Shown: positions 18,608 to 27,800 of the stretch, one piece after another | How the letters are laid out: every line of letters starts with the position of its first letter | Numbering within the stretch: the stretch's first letter is position 1 | Source: an uncultured Acidobacteriota bacterium | GTDB taxonomy: Bacteria > Acidobacteriota > Blastocatellia > Pyrinomonadales > Pyrinomonadaceae | Assembly (NCBI GenBank): GCA_902826795.1 | Contig: CADEGD010000011.1 | Span: 1 to 44,130, forward strand | Length of the DNA: 44,130 nucleotides | Direction: 5' to 3' | Made by a program: the position numbers and the translations under genes | Notes under the pieces: generated by a model | Database searches by the model: none | The model's input: only the letters and a program-made list of their open reading frames with translations | What the model was told of the DNA's origin: nothing

Positions 18608-20282
18608 TGTTGTCGTAGATTTCGAGAACGACCGCTTCATATGGTCTGAGACTGGCGTTGGTCGATGGCTCGGGATAATTCCCGATTAAAACGCCTGAGT
18701 CTAAGCTGAAATTTACATCCGCGGTGGCGGAACGTTCGCTAAAATTCAGCAACACCAAGAATTTTCTGTCGTCGAGCTCTCGCGAGTAGCAATACACACT
18801 TTTATTCCCCTCATCCAGCAAGGTGTATTTTCCGTAAACTAAGGCCGGCTCAGATTTGCGAAGACTCACCATGTCTCGAAAATAATTAAGGCAGCTGTCC
18901 GGGTGGGCCTCCTGTGCGGCGGCGTTTACTTCTTCGTAGTTTGGGTTGACCTTTAACCACGGCTTGCCAGTCGTAAATCCGGCGTTGTGAGAGTCGTCCC
19001 ACTGCATCGGCGTACGCCCGTTGTCGCGAGCGATCAGTTTTTGCGATTCCATGTACTCCGTCAAGTCGCCGCCTTCGGATTCGATCAATTTGTGGAGATT
19101 GATCGTCATGATGTCGCGATAGTCTTCGATATTGTCGAACCGGATATTGGTCATGCCAAGTTCGTCGCCGAAATAATAGTAAGGCGTGCCCCGCATGGTG
19201 AGCAGAAACGTCGTCAACATTTTCGACGAGATGTCGCGATACTCAGGAGAGTCGTTGCCCCAACGCGAAACCATTCTGGGAAAGTCGTGATTGCCCAGGT
19301 AAACGGTTCCCCAACCTTTCTCGTTGAACACCGCGTCCCATCGCGAGAAGATCTTTTTGAACTCGACCAAACTCCATCCTGCCGGGTCCATTAGTTTCTT
19401 CGCCAAGTTCCTGTGCCCGAGATTGCTGATGTCGAAATGATAGGACATGTTCAACTCGCGGCGGTCTTCGGCGACGAAATCCAGAACATTTTCTGTCGTC
19501 GTGCCCGGGCCTTCCGCGACGGTCATAATGTCGTACTTCGACAAGACTTCGCGGTTCAATTCCTGAAGATACTCATGGAGCCGAGGTCCTTCTGCGTAAT
19601 ATTGAACAAAATTACCGTCGTATTTCGACGGCAGATCTTTAAATGGAATATCCTTCGAAACGAATGTGATCACATCCATCCTGAAGCCGTCGATTCCCTT
19701 ATCGAACCAGAATTTTATGATGTCATAAACCTCTTTGCGGACGATCGGATTTTCCCAATTCAGGTCAGGCTGTTTGACGCTGAAATAATGCAGATAGTAC
19801 GAATTCGTTTGCTCCTCGAATTGCCACGCGTCGCCGTTGACGTCGAAGAAACTCCAGCGCTTTGGCGGTGCTCCGTCTTCGGCGTTCCACCAGTGATAGT
19901 AGTTGCGGTACGGATTCTCTCTCGACTTGCGCGATTCCTGAAACCAGACGTGTTCGTCGCTTGAGTGGTTCGCGACCAGATCCAAAACCAATTTGATCCC
20001 GCGCTCGTGCATCCCGGCTAGGAGTTCGTCGAAATCGTCCATTGAACCGAAATCGTCCATGATCGCCCGATAGTCGGATATATCGTACCCATTGTCATCG
20101 TTCGGCGAGGCGAAGATCGGGTTGAGCCAAACCACGTCAACGCCGAGCGATTTTATATAGTCGAGCTTTTCGATGATGCCGCGAAGATCGCCTACGCCAT
20201 CGCCGTTGCTGTCCTTAAAGCTGCGCGGGTAAATTTGATAAACGACCGCTTCCTTCCACCATTTCCGGCTTTGCTCGTTCAT
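18594..20282 (-). CDS. Cytoplasmic GH13 alpha-glucosidase (oligo-1,6-glucosidase type)
   Basis: 562 residues with no signal peptide. Motifs: VVYQIYPRSFKDSNGDGVGDL, DLVANHSSDEH, GFRMDVITF with nucleophile D203, MTVAEGPG with acid/base E257, and YLGNHDFPR with D333. This is the oligo-1,6-glucosidase/alpha-glucosidase group of GH13. The valine after the nucleophile is typical of enzymes that prefer alpha-1,6 bonds (known for yeast isomaltases and bacterial oligo-1,6-glucosidases), so isomalto-oligosaccharides are a possible substrate. The ATG at 20282 is taken; a TTG at 20291 is in frame. It lies 12 nt after the MFS transporter gene and should hydrolyse the imported sugar. It overlaps the converging TPR gene by 14 bases. 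Confidence 0.9.
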   Translation of the reverse strand: MNEQSRKWWKEAVVYQIYPRSFKDSNGDGVGDLRGIIEKLDYIKSLGVDVVWLNPIFASPNDDNGYDISDYRAIMDDFGSMDDFDELLAGMHERGIKLVLDLVANHSSDEHVWFQESRKSRENPYRNYYHWWNAEDGAPPKRWSFFDVNGDAWQFEEQTNSYYLHYFSVKQPDLNWENPIVRKEVYDIIKFWFDKGIDGFRMDVITFVSKDIPFKDLPSKYDGNFVQYYAEGPRLHEYLQELNREVLSKYDIMTVAEGPGTTTENVLDFVAEDRRELNMSYHFDISNLGHRNLAKKLMDPAGWSLVEFKKIFSRWDAVFNEKGWGTVYLGNHDFPRMVSRWGNDSPEYRDISSKMLTTFLLTMRGTPYYYFGDELGMTNIRFDNIEDYRDIMTINLHKLIESEGGDLTEYMESQKLIARDNGRTPMQWDDSHNAGFTTGKPWLKVNPNYEEVNAAAQEAHPDSCLNYFRDMVSLRKSEPALVYGKYTLLDEGNKSVYCYSRELDDRKFLVLLNFSERSATADVNFSLDSGVLIGNYPEPSTNASLRPYEAVVLEIYDNIITI

Positions 20283-20294
20283 AAAGTTCAAAAC

Positions 20295-21677
20295 TCAAGA
20301 CCTTTCCGTCGCCGTATCTTTCGTCTCGGCCTCCAGCACATCCTCGGTCGTTATGCCGACCTCGGCATCCTTCGGGATGAATGCACAGGCAATCGCTCCA
20401 AGAATTAGACAAATACCGGCCAGAGCGATCGCGTTGCGCGGGTCGCCGCCCAGAAGCGATTCGTAGTAACTACCGATCGTTACCATCTCAATTATCTGCG
20501 GGATACAAATAAATGCGTTGAGCAATCCCATGTATACACCGACGCGAAGCGGCGAGACGACCGCCGTCGTCATAATAAAGGGAATGGTGATGATCGCCGA
20601 CCATCCGATCCCGACCAGTATCATTCCGGCGTACACCCAGTAGACGCTTTCCGAGAATTGCATGGAGATGAACCCGATGCCGCCAGTAGCGAGAAACAGC
20701 CCATACGTCATTCTGGTTCCGATTCGCCTGACTATTGACGGGATCAGAAACGACATTGTCACGGTGCTGATGTTCATAAAAAAGTAGGCGATACCCACTT
20801 TCGACGCGCCTTCGTTAAAGCCGGGCGATTCCGGCGTGGGTGCGTTGAAGGAATGACGTGCGATCGATAGTCCGAGGTATTGCCACATCATCGGCATGCC
20901 GTACCAAGTGAAAAGTTTCACCCACCAGATACGCCGCAGAACTGAGGGCATATCCACGACCGCGTCCCATATCTCTTTGAGAGCATGAAGTATTTTTCCA
21001 AGGATACCGCCGTGCGCCGCTTGTTCGGCGCGGAAACGTTCGAGATCGTCGGGCGGGTACTCCTCGGTTGTCAACGCCGTCCACATAACCGTTGCGAGCA
21101 TCGCGACGACCCCGATCACAAATGCGTATTTGACGATATCGGGAACCTCACCGGTCTTTTCGGCAGCCGAGATCCCGATCCAAAGCATCAGCGTAGGCAT
21201 CAGCCCGGCCAGGATCTGCCCACCCGCGATCATGAAGGTCTGCACGGAAAACCCGAGCGTCCGCTGCTTGTCGTTAAGCTTGTCGCCGACAAGAGCTCGA
21301 TAAGGTTCCATCGCCGTATTCATTGACGCGTCAAGGACCCAAAACAACCCGACCGCCATCCACAAGTAAGGGGAATAGGGCATGAGCATGACCGCGATGC
21401 TGCCGGTTATCGCACCGATGACAAAATAAGGTTTTCGCCGTCCGAACCTGTTCCACGTTCCATCGCTTAGTGCACCGATGATCGGCTGGATTAGCAAACC
21501 TGTTATGGGTCCGGCAAGCCAGAGCACGGCGAGTTTCGATTCTTCCGCGCCGAGTATCCTGAAAATCGGGCTCAGGTTTGCTTGCTGCAAACCGAAGCCG
21601 TACTGGATGCCGAGAAAGCCGAAGCTCATGTTCCAGATTTGCCAGAATGAAAGGGTCGGTTTGGGTTGTATGTTCAT
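20295..21677 (-). CDS. MFS sugar transporter (SLC45/GPH-like)
   Basis: A 460-residue inner-membrane protein with about 12 hydrophobic segments. The A-motif GALSDGTWNRFGRRKPYF and the following MEPYRALVGDKL fit the SLC45/GPH-like disaccharide:proton symporters found next to alpha-glucosidases. It probably imports maltose, isomaltose or a similar oligosaccharide. It is the middle gene of a three-gene minus-strand operon: 19 nt after the lipoprotein GH13 gene and 12 nt before the cytoplasmic GH13 gene. A short GGAAAA precedes the ATG. The exact sugar cannot be read from sequence. Confidence 0.88.
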   Translation of the reverse strand: MNIQPKPTLSFWQIWNMSFGFLGIQYGFGLQQANLSPIFRILGAEESKLAVLWLAGPITGLLIQPIIGALSDGTWNRFGRRKPYFVIGAITGSIAVMLMPYSPYLWMAVGLFWVLDASMNTAMEPYRALVGDKLNDKQRTLGFSVQTFMIAGGQILAGLMPTLMLWIGISAAEKTGEVPDIVKYAFVIGVVAMLATVMWTALTTEEYPPDDLERFRAEQAAHGGILGKILHALKEIWDAVVDMPSVLRRIWWVKLFTWYGMPMMWQYLGLSIARHSFNAPTPESPGFNEGASKVGIAYFFMNISTVTMSFLIPSIVRRIGTRMTYGLFLATGGIGFISMQFSESVYWVYAGMILVGIGWSAIITIPFIMTTAVVSPLRVGVYMGLLNAFICIPQIIEMVTIGSYYESLLGGDPRNAIALAGICLILGAIACAFIPKDAEVGITTEDVLEAETKDTATERS

Positions 21678-21696
21678 AATTTTCCGTGAGTCGCGG

Positions 21697-23484
21697 CTAG
21701 TTCGCGATCTCGAAAATCACCGCTTCGTAGGGCCTGAGTTTTTCGCTAGTGGATGGCGTAGGATAATTGCCAACGACGACCTTTGCTTTGCTCAAGTCCA
21801 GACCGGTTGCCGCAGTCGATTCAAACGACTTAAAGTTGAGCAGCACCAGAAGCTTTTTACCGTCCATCTCGCGGGTGTACGAGTAAACATTCGGATTTTC
21901 CTTGTCGAGTAATGAGTATTTACCGTAAACGAGTACCGGGTTTTCCTTTCGAAATTTTATAAGGCGGCGGAAGTAATTAAGGGGTGAATTTTCGTCCTTG
22001 TCTTGTGCTGCGACGTTGATCGACTGATAGTTCGGATTTACTTTAAGCCACGGCGTTCCGCTCGTAAAACCCGCATTTGTCGTGTCGTCCCATTGGAACG
22101 GCGTACGGCCGTTGTCGCGGGCTGCGATCTTTTGCGATTCCATAAACTGCTTCAAATCGCCGCCTTCTTTTTCGATGCCCTTGTACCAGTTTATCGACTC
22201 GATATCTTTATAGTCTTCGATCTTGTCGAACTTGATGTTGTTCATCCCGAGTTCGTCGCCGAAGTAATAGTAGGGCGTGGCCCGCATGGTCAGCAGAAAA
22301 GTGGAAAGCATTTTCGAGGACGCGTCGCGGAACTTAGGAGCATCGTTGCCCCAGCGCGTCAGCATTCGCGGCTGATCGTGGTTGCCGAGATAGATCGTGC
22401 CCCAGCCCTTCTGTTCGAAGTTATCGCTCCACTTCGAATATATTTCCTTGAACTTGACCAAGCTCCAACCCTTTGGGTCAATGATCTTTTTCGAGCCCGG
22501 AACATAACCGAAATCCACCCCTTCGAAGTGATAAAGCATGTTCAGCTCATTGCGGTCTTCATCCACAAAAAGATGAGCTTCCTCCGGCGTCGCACCGATC
22601 TCGCCGACCGTCATGATGTCGTACTTGGACAACACCTCCCGGTTCATCTCTTGAATATATTCGTGCAAGTGCGGCCCGCTGCGGTAGAACTTTCCCCAGT
22701 CGCCGTTCATCTCCGCCGGCATTTCCGGGAACGAAGTATCTTTCGAAATGAACGGAATCACATCCATCCGAAAACCGTCAACGCCCTTGTCGAACCAGAA
22801 CTTGATCATCGAATACATTTCCTGCCGAACTTTCGGATTCTCCCAGTTCAAATCGGGCTGTTTGTCGGAAAAATAGTGCAGGTAGTAAGAATTGGTTGCC
22901 TCGTCAAATTGCCAAGCGTCGCCTTCGACATCGAAGAAACTTTTGCGGGCAGCGGGTTTGCCTTTTTCGGCCGGCCACCAGTGGTAGTAATCGCGGTACG
23001 GATTGTCACGGGATTTTCGCGATTCCTGAAACCAACGATGCTCATCGCTGGAGTGATTAGCGACCAAATCGAGTACGACCTTTATCTTTCGCTCGTGCAT
23101 TCCTTTTAGAAGCTCGTCGAAATCTTCCATCGTCCCGAAATCATTCATGATCGCCTCATAATCCGAAACGTCGTACCCATTGTCGTCGTTGGGCGAGGCG
23201 AAGATCGGGTTCAGCCAAACAACATCGATGCCAAGACTCTTAATGTAATCGAGTTTTTCAATGATTCCGCGCAGATCGCCCACGCCGTCGCCGTTGGTGT
23301 CCTTGAACGATCGCGGATAGATCTGGTAAACGACCGCCTCTTTCCACCACTTGCGGCCCGGAATATCCGCTTGTGTGGCTGGCTCCGTATTTGCTGGCTT
23401 CGACACGTTCTCGTTCGCGGTAACGCATGAAATGACGATAGAGCAAACGGCGATCACTAATGTAAGACCAATTCGGTTCCTCAT
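21697..23484 (-). CDS. GH13 alpha-glucosidase with lipoprotein signal
   Basis: 595 residues. The N-terminus has a lipoprotein signal with lipobox VISC (C20), a short asparagine/proline-rich linker, then a GH13 core closely resembling the cytoplasmic enzyme encoded two genes on: DLVANHSSDEH, GFRMDVIPF with nucleophile D241, MTVGEIGAT with E295, and YLGNHDQPR with D370. The valine after the nucleophile again suggests alpha-1,6 preference. It is probably anchored to a membrane and acts in the periplasm or at the surface before uptake by the MFS carrier. The ATG at 23484 has GTGAGG upstream; the frame extends to a TTG at 23490. It is the first gene of the operon. Confidence 0.9.
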   Translation of the reverse strand: MRNRIGLTLVIAVCSIVISCVTANENVSKPANTEPATQADIPGRKWWKEAVVYQIYPRSFKDTNGDGVGDLRGIIEKLDYIKSLGIDVVWLNPIFASPNDDNGYDVSDYEAIMNDFGTMEDFDELLKGMHERKIKVVLDLVANHSSDEHRWFQESRKSRDNPYRDYYHWWPAEKGKPAARKSFFDVEGDAWQFDEATNSYYLHYFSDKQPDLNWENPKVRQEMYSMIKFWFDKGVDGFRMDVIPFISKDTSFPEMPAEMNGDWGKFYRSGPHLHEYIQEMNREVLSKYDIMTVGEIGATPEEAHLFVDEDRNELNMLYHFEGVDFGYVPGSKKIIDPKGWSLVKFKEIYSKWSDNFEQKGWGTIYLGNHDQPRMLTRWGNDAPKFRDASSKMLSTFLLTMRATPYYYFGDELGMNNIKFDKIEDYKDIESINWYKGIEKEGGDLKQFMESQKIAARDNGRTPFQWDDTTNAGFTSGTPWLKVNPNYQSINVAAQDKDENSPLNYFRRLIKFRKENPVLVYGKYSLLDKENPNVYSYTREMDGKKLLVLLNFKSFESTAATGLDLSKAKVVVGNYPTPSTSEKLRPYEAVIFEIAN

Positions 23485-24022
23485 AATCAAGCCTCACCGC
23501 TTTTCGACTTCGGCCGAAAGCGTCTCGTTCTAAATCTCAGATCTTGGAGTCGAAACTGTCTTTGACAGGCTCGACCCGTCTTCTACACGGACTCGTTCGG
23601 TGTGCTCGTCCAAATTCTTCCTGCGCTATCAGGGTTGGCAAAGTCCATCTGAACGGCCGCAACGGAATGTCGAAGGTGCTCCATTCGAGAAACTCGGAGG
23701 CCGCGAAACTGATATAGAATCGCTCGGCTCCCTAAGCTATTTTCTATTCGTCGAACTCGAATCAACTCTCTAAAATCTTATTTGTTGTGATGCGCAACAA
23801 AGGGGTGCAGATACAATACCACCTTTTCGAGCAAAGTCCAGTAGGAATAGGTCCCGATGCCCCGGTTCACGGCGGCTTAATCAAAAATATATATCGAGCT
23901 GCGGATCTCCGCTTCGTAAAACCATCGTTTTTTAACTCGTCGCAGATTCCTTCCTTATCAAAAAATAAGTACACAGAAGCGTGTTTATTCTGTTTGTCTC
24001 TTATCATTTCAGTATCATGAAC
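23485..24022. other. Divergent intergenic region, no supported gene
   Basis: About 540 bases between the GH13 lipoprotein gene (minus) and the gntR promoter (plus). It must hold the promoter of the GH13-MFS-GH13 operon, but I find no convincing -35/-10 pair. Small palindromes TTCGGCCGAA (23509-23518) and CTGTCAAAGACAG (near 23550) could be operator sites. The short reading frames here look accidental. Confidence 0.45.
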
Positions 24023-24050
24023 TTGCCTTTAAGAAGAGTTTTATTATATT
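24023..24050 (+). promoter_or_regulatory. Promoter of the gntR-glycosidase operon
   Basis: TTGCCT (24023-24028) and TATATT (24045-24050), 16 bp apart, form a good sigma70-type promoter. The predicted start lies near 24057, inside the palindrome that follows, so a bound repressor would block it. Confidence 0.65.
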
Positions 24051-24053
24051 AAG

Positions 24054-24065
24054 TGGACTAGTCCA
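24054..24065. promoter_or_regulatory. Candidate GntR operator 1 (autoregulation)
   Basis: TGGACTAGTCCA is a perfect 12-bp palindrome 4 nt after the -10 box and 11 nt before the gntR ATG. It has the form of sites bound by HutC/NagR/DasR-type GntR proteins (known sites resemble TGGTCTAGACCA). The same 12-mer recurs upstream of receptor 2 at 36816-36827. Confidence 0.72.
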
Positions 24066-24076
24066 ATTACATAAAA

Positions 24077-24808
24077 ATGAAGATCGACAGGAAAAGTACG
24101 GTGCCTATCCATTCGCAGATACATGAGCTGCTGAAGGACAGAATCGTGTCGAACAGGTTGAAAACTGACCAACCGCTCCCCTCCGAACGCGAACTCGGCG
24201 ATCAGCTCGGAGTCAGCCGTATGACGGTCAGGCAGGCGATGGACTCCTTGCGAAAAGAAGGGTTGATATATAAGAAGACCGGAATGGGCGCTTTCGTCTC
24301 TCCGCACAAGTTGGATATCCACACGCGCAATTTGAATGGGTTTTCTGACGAGATGCGGCGGCGAGGAATGAAGCCAACATCGCAGGTTCTCTCGATGCAA
24401 CGAATCGCGGCCGACGACGAGGCTGTGAAGAGGCTCGACTTGAAAAAGGGCGCTGAGGTTTTCGCATTGAAGCGATTGCGGTTGGTAGACGGTTTGCCAA
24501 TGGCGGTCGAAACGGTCTGCCTGCCGACCGATCTTTTTCCGATGTTGGATAAGTATGATTTCGCGAAGAAAAGCCTTTACCAAACGCTGGAAACGAAGTA
24601 CGGAATCACTTTCTTTTCAGCGGCGGAAGACATCGAAGCCTCTTTGAGTGATTCGGAGACATCCGGTCTACTGAAAGTGCCGGCGCGCAGCCCGCTGCTG
24701 ATCGTATATCGAACCGTGTTCACGGTCGACGAGCGGCCGATCGAGTACACGCGTTCGGTCTATAGAGCGGATAGATATAGAGCTTCTTTTTTCCTGAGCA
24801 AGAAATGA
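24077..24808 (+). CDS. GntR-family regulator, HutC subfamily
   Basis: 243 residues: an N-terminal winged helix-turn-helix at about 5-70 (PIHSQIHELLKDRI, LPSERELGDQLGVSRMTVRQ, GLIYKKTGMGAFV), then a UTRA ligand-binding domain at about 90-235 (ETVCLPTDLFP, SPLLIVYRTVFTVDERPIEYTRSVYRADRY). This is the layout of NagR/DasR/HutC repressors, which bind amino-sugar phosphates or related small ligands. It is the first gene of the glycosidase operon; the GH38 start codon overlaps its stop (ATGA). A palindromic operator sits on its own promoter, suggesting autorepression. The GH20 and GH38 genes behind it fit an amino-sugar/mannoside effector, which is inference. Confidence 0.93.
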   Translation: MKIDRKSTVPIHSQIHELLKDRIVSNRLKTDQPLPSERELGDQLGVSRMTVRQAMDSLRKEGLIYKKTGMGAFVSPHKLDIHTRNLNGFSDEMRRRGMKPTSQVLSMQRIAADDEAVKRLDLKKGAEVFALKRLRLVDGLPMAVETVCLPTDLFPMLDKYDFAKKSLYQTLETKYGITFFSAAEDIEASLSDSETSGLLKVPARSPLLIVYRTVFTVDERPIEYTRSVYRADRYRASFFLSKK

Positions 24809-27800
24809 ACGGACAGGGGTATCAAGGAAAGGTGACGGGCTTTGGTCGTCTTACGATCGGCGGTTGCGTTTTGCTGATGTTGCTTGTTTTCGTCGCACGC
24901 GCTCAGAACGATCTGCAGAAAATTCCCGACGGCGGGTTCGCGACGAACTGGCTGATCTCGAACGCGTTCCCGGCGGAGATCGATGCCGGGATGTGGGAAA
25001 ATTTCAACCGGTTCAATATCGAAAAGCTGCCGCAGAAAGATTGGCTCGCACCGTTTGGCAAGCCGGTCGCGGGTACGTTAGTGGCAGGCAAGGCGGCGGG
25101 CGTTGTGGCTTCGGCGTCGAACTCAAATTCGAACAATGGCTCGCCGCTGCCCGAAGTCGGGGCGGCATCGAACACGAAGACGTTCTCGGACGCAACGGAG
25201 ATAACTTGGACCCCGTTCGCGGAAAGGGACGCTACGATCGCTTTTCATCTTTTTCACGAAGGCAAACCGACTGGCACGGCATACGCCGCGACTTATATAA
25301 AGTCCGAAAGAGAGGAAACGCGCTTCATCGAGACCGATGGCTTTCTTGGGACGATCTGGCTGAACGGCGAGCGGATCTATGACGGCTACACGCTGACGCT
25401 GAAGAAGGTCGTCGAGGCGCGATTTAAAGCGGGCGAGAATTTGCTCATGGTGCGCTCATCAGGAGTTTCTGGCGACTATTGGCGAAAGGACGGCGGATGG
25501 TCGGCGACGGTGAGGTTTTGGCGAGAGCGAAGTGCGGCGGAGAACTCAGCTAAGTACAAATCGATCAACCAGCCAGGGTCGATATTCTACCTTGAAGGCT
25601 TTCACGTTGACCCGGTTTATTTGCAGGACCAACGCGGGTATTCAAAGGTGACGCTGGCGAATGTTTCGCAGTACGTGCAATCGCTGCGCGCCGATCCAAA
25701 CTACGGAGTTTTTCTCTCGGAGATCGACTACCTGAAGCCGTATCTCGACACGCATCCGGAGGACCGCGAGTTTTTGCGCAAGGCTGTCGCCGAAGGGCGC
25801 GTCGGAACGGGCGGTGCTTACAATCAGTTCAACGAGCTGACGATCGGCGGCGAGGCGATCATCCGCAATATTTTGTACGGGCAGGAGATGCACAAGGCGA
25901 TGCTCGGGCGAAAGGCAGAATCGTTGGCCCTGTGGGACGTGTTCGGGCACGCTCCGCAGCTATCGCAGATTGCGGCGAAATCGGGATTTACGGGCGTCGT
26001 TTGGTCGAAGAAGATCACCGGGTTCCAGCCGTTCTTTTACGATTACGCGCTCGACGGAACGAAGCTGCTGCATTGGCGGCTGGATTACGCATATTCCTTT
26101 TCAGGGTTCGGCAGCGGAAAGAATTACAGCTTCGACAATTTTCGGAGGATGACGGAGCGGAAGTTTGCGGAAACGCAGAGCTTTGGCTCATCGACCGACC
26201 TTCGCATCAACGCGGCAGATTTCACGCCGCCTTGGACGAATCTCGCAGGCAATGTCGAAAGGCTCGAGGCGAACAGGCCGCAGATACGCGTGACGGGCCA
26301 AGCGCAGGATCTTTATTTCCGCGCCCTCAACAAAGAGATTGCGGACGGAAAAGTTAAGCCGCCATTCACATCTCGCGACAAACTCTTTTTCCACGTCGGC
26401 GTGATGATGGCCCGTTCCGACCTGAAGATCGGGCAGCGATACGCCGAAAACATGACGCTCACCGCGGAAAAGGTCGGCACGATCGCTTACCTGCTCGGCG
26501 CGAAATATCCCGACCTTGCACTCGACAAAGCCTGGCGGCAGATCTTCTTCGGCTCGCATCACGATGCGATCACCGGCACACCTAGCGACTCCGCTTTTCT
26601 CGATCTCGTCCTCGGTTACCGCGAAGCGTACGAGCTTTCGCGAGGCGCGTTAAACGATTCGCTCAAGTTCATCGCGTCGAAGATCGACACGCAGCCGAAA
26701 GCGAAGATTGACGACGCGGTCCCGATCGTGGTGTTCAATCCGATGAACTGGAAGCGGACGGACGTGGTGCGGACGAAATTCGATTCGAATTATTTCGAAG
26801 TCACGGACGAGAAAGGGCAGTTGATTCCGAATCGAAACGTCGAACTAAGCACGATGGAGTTTATCGCTACCGATGTTCCATCGATCGGGTACCGAACGTT
26901 CTTTATTCGTAAGCGAAAGGGCCGCGAAACCGCGGGTCGCTCCGGCGTGATCGAAAACGAGTTTTACCGAGTCGAGGTCGATGCAGGCCGCGGCGGGGCA
27001 ATCAAGAGCATTTTTGATAAGAAGGCCAACCGAGAGGTTGTGAACATCGCCGATAGACGCTACGGGAATGAGATCGCGGTGTTGGAAGAAGAGCTGACTC
27101 GCAAAAACGTGACATATCCGGCGTGGGAGATGTGGACGACCGGAAAGCGGGCATTCTCCGGGGAGACGAAGGCTGAGGTTCTAGCGGAGCGGAGCGGAGG
27201 AATACAGTCGTACAAGATTACCGGAACATTGCCGAACGGCACGCGATATTTGCAAACGATATCGCTGCACGACGGCATCAAGCGGATTGACTTTAAAACC
27301 GAGCTGGTCGATTACAAGGGTTATAACGAGCTGTTCACGGTGAACTTTCCGCTGAATCTATCCGGCGGCGCTCTGGTGACGGAAGACCGTTTCGGCACGG
27401 TCGTGCGGAACGGCAGCAAAGGGTTTCTCGATTTTAGAACGAACACGGACAAGTTGGTTTCGGGCGCTCCGGTTTATGGGACTTCCAACTGGGCGGAGTA
27501 CGGTTCGGTTTTCGATCTGCGGTTTATGGACGGCTCGAAAACGGTCGCTTCGGTTCCGTTTAAGCCGACCGCTCTCGTAATGCCACACATCGAGGCGCAC
27601 GAGAAGGCGGCTGAAATCATCGTATCGAACTTCATAAGACGCGGCGTCTCCGTCACGCCGTTCTATGACGACAACGAGGCCCCACGCCGTGCCAGTCTTC
27701 CGATCGAAGATTCGACGATGCCGAAGAAGTTGAACGACGACATTGCTTACCATGGCTTCCGCATCGCTCTCGGCGATGAGAAGGAGAATCAATACACTGC

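Noticed and set aside
22003..23109. Plus-strand frame of 368 codons antisense to the GH13 lipoprotein gene
   Set aside because: It mirrors conserved GH13 codons on the other strand. A similar antisense frame lies over the paralogous GH13 gene, as expected from shared codon use and not from a real gene.
23583..23765. Short minus-strand frame in the gap before gntR
   Set aside because: Sixty codons with no domain, no ribosome site and no hydrophobic or repeated pattern.
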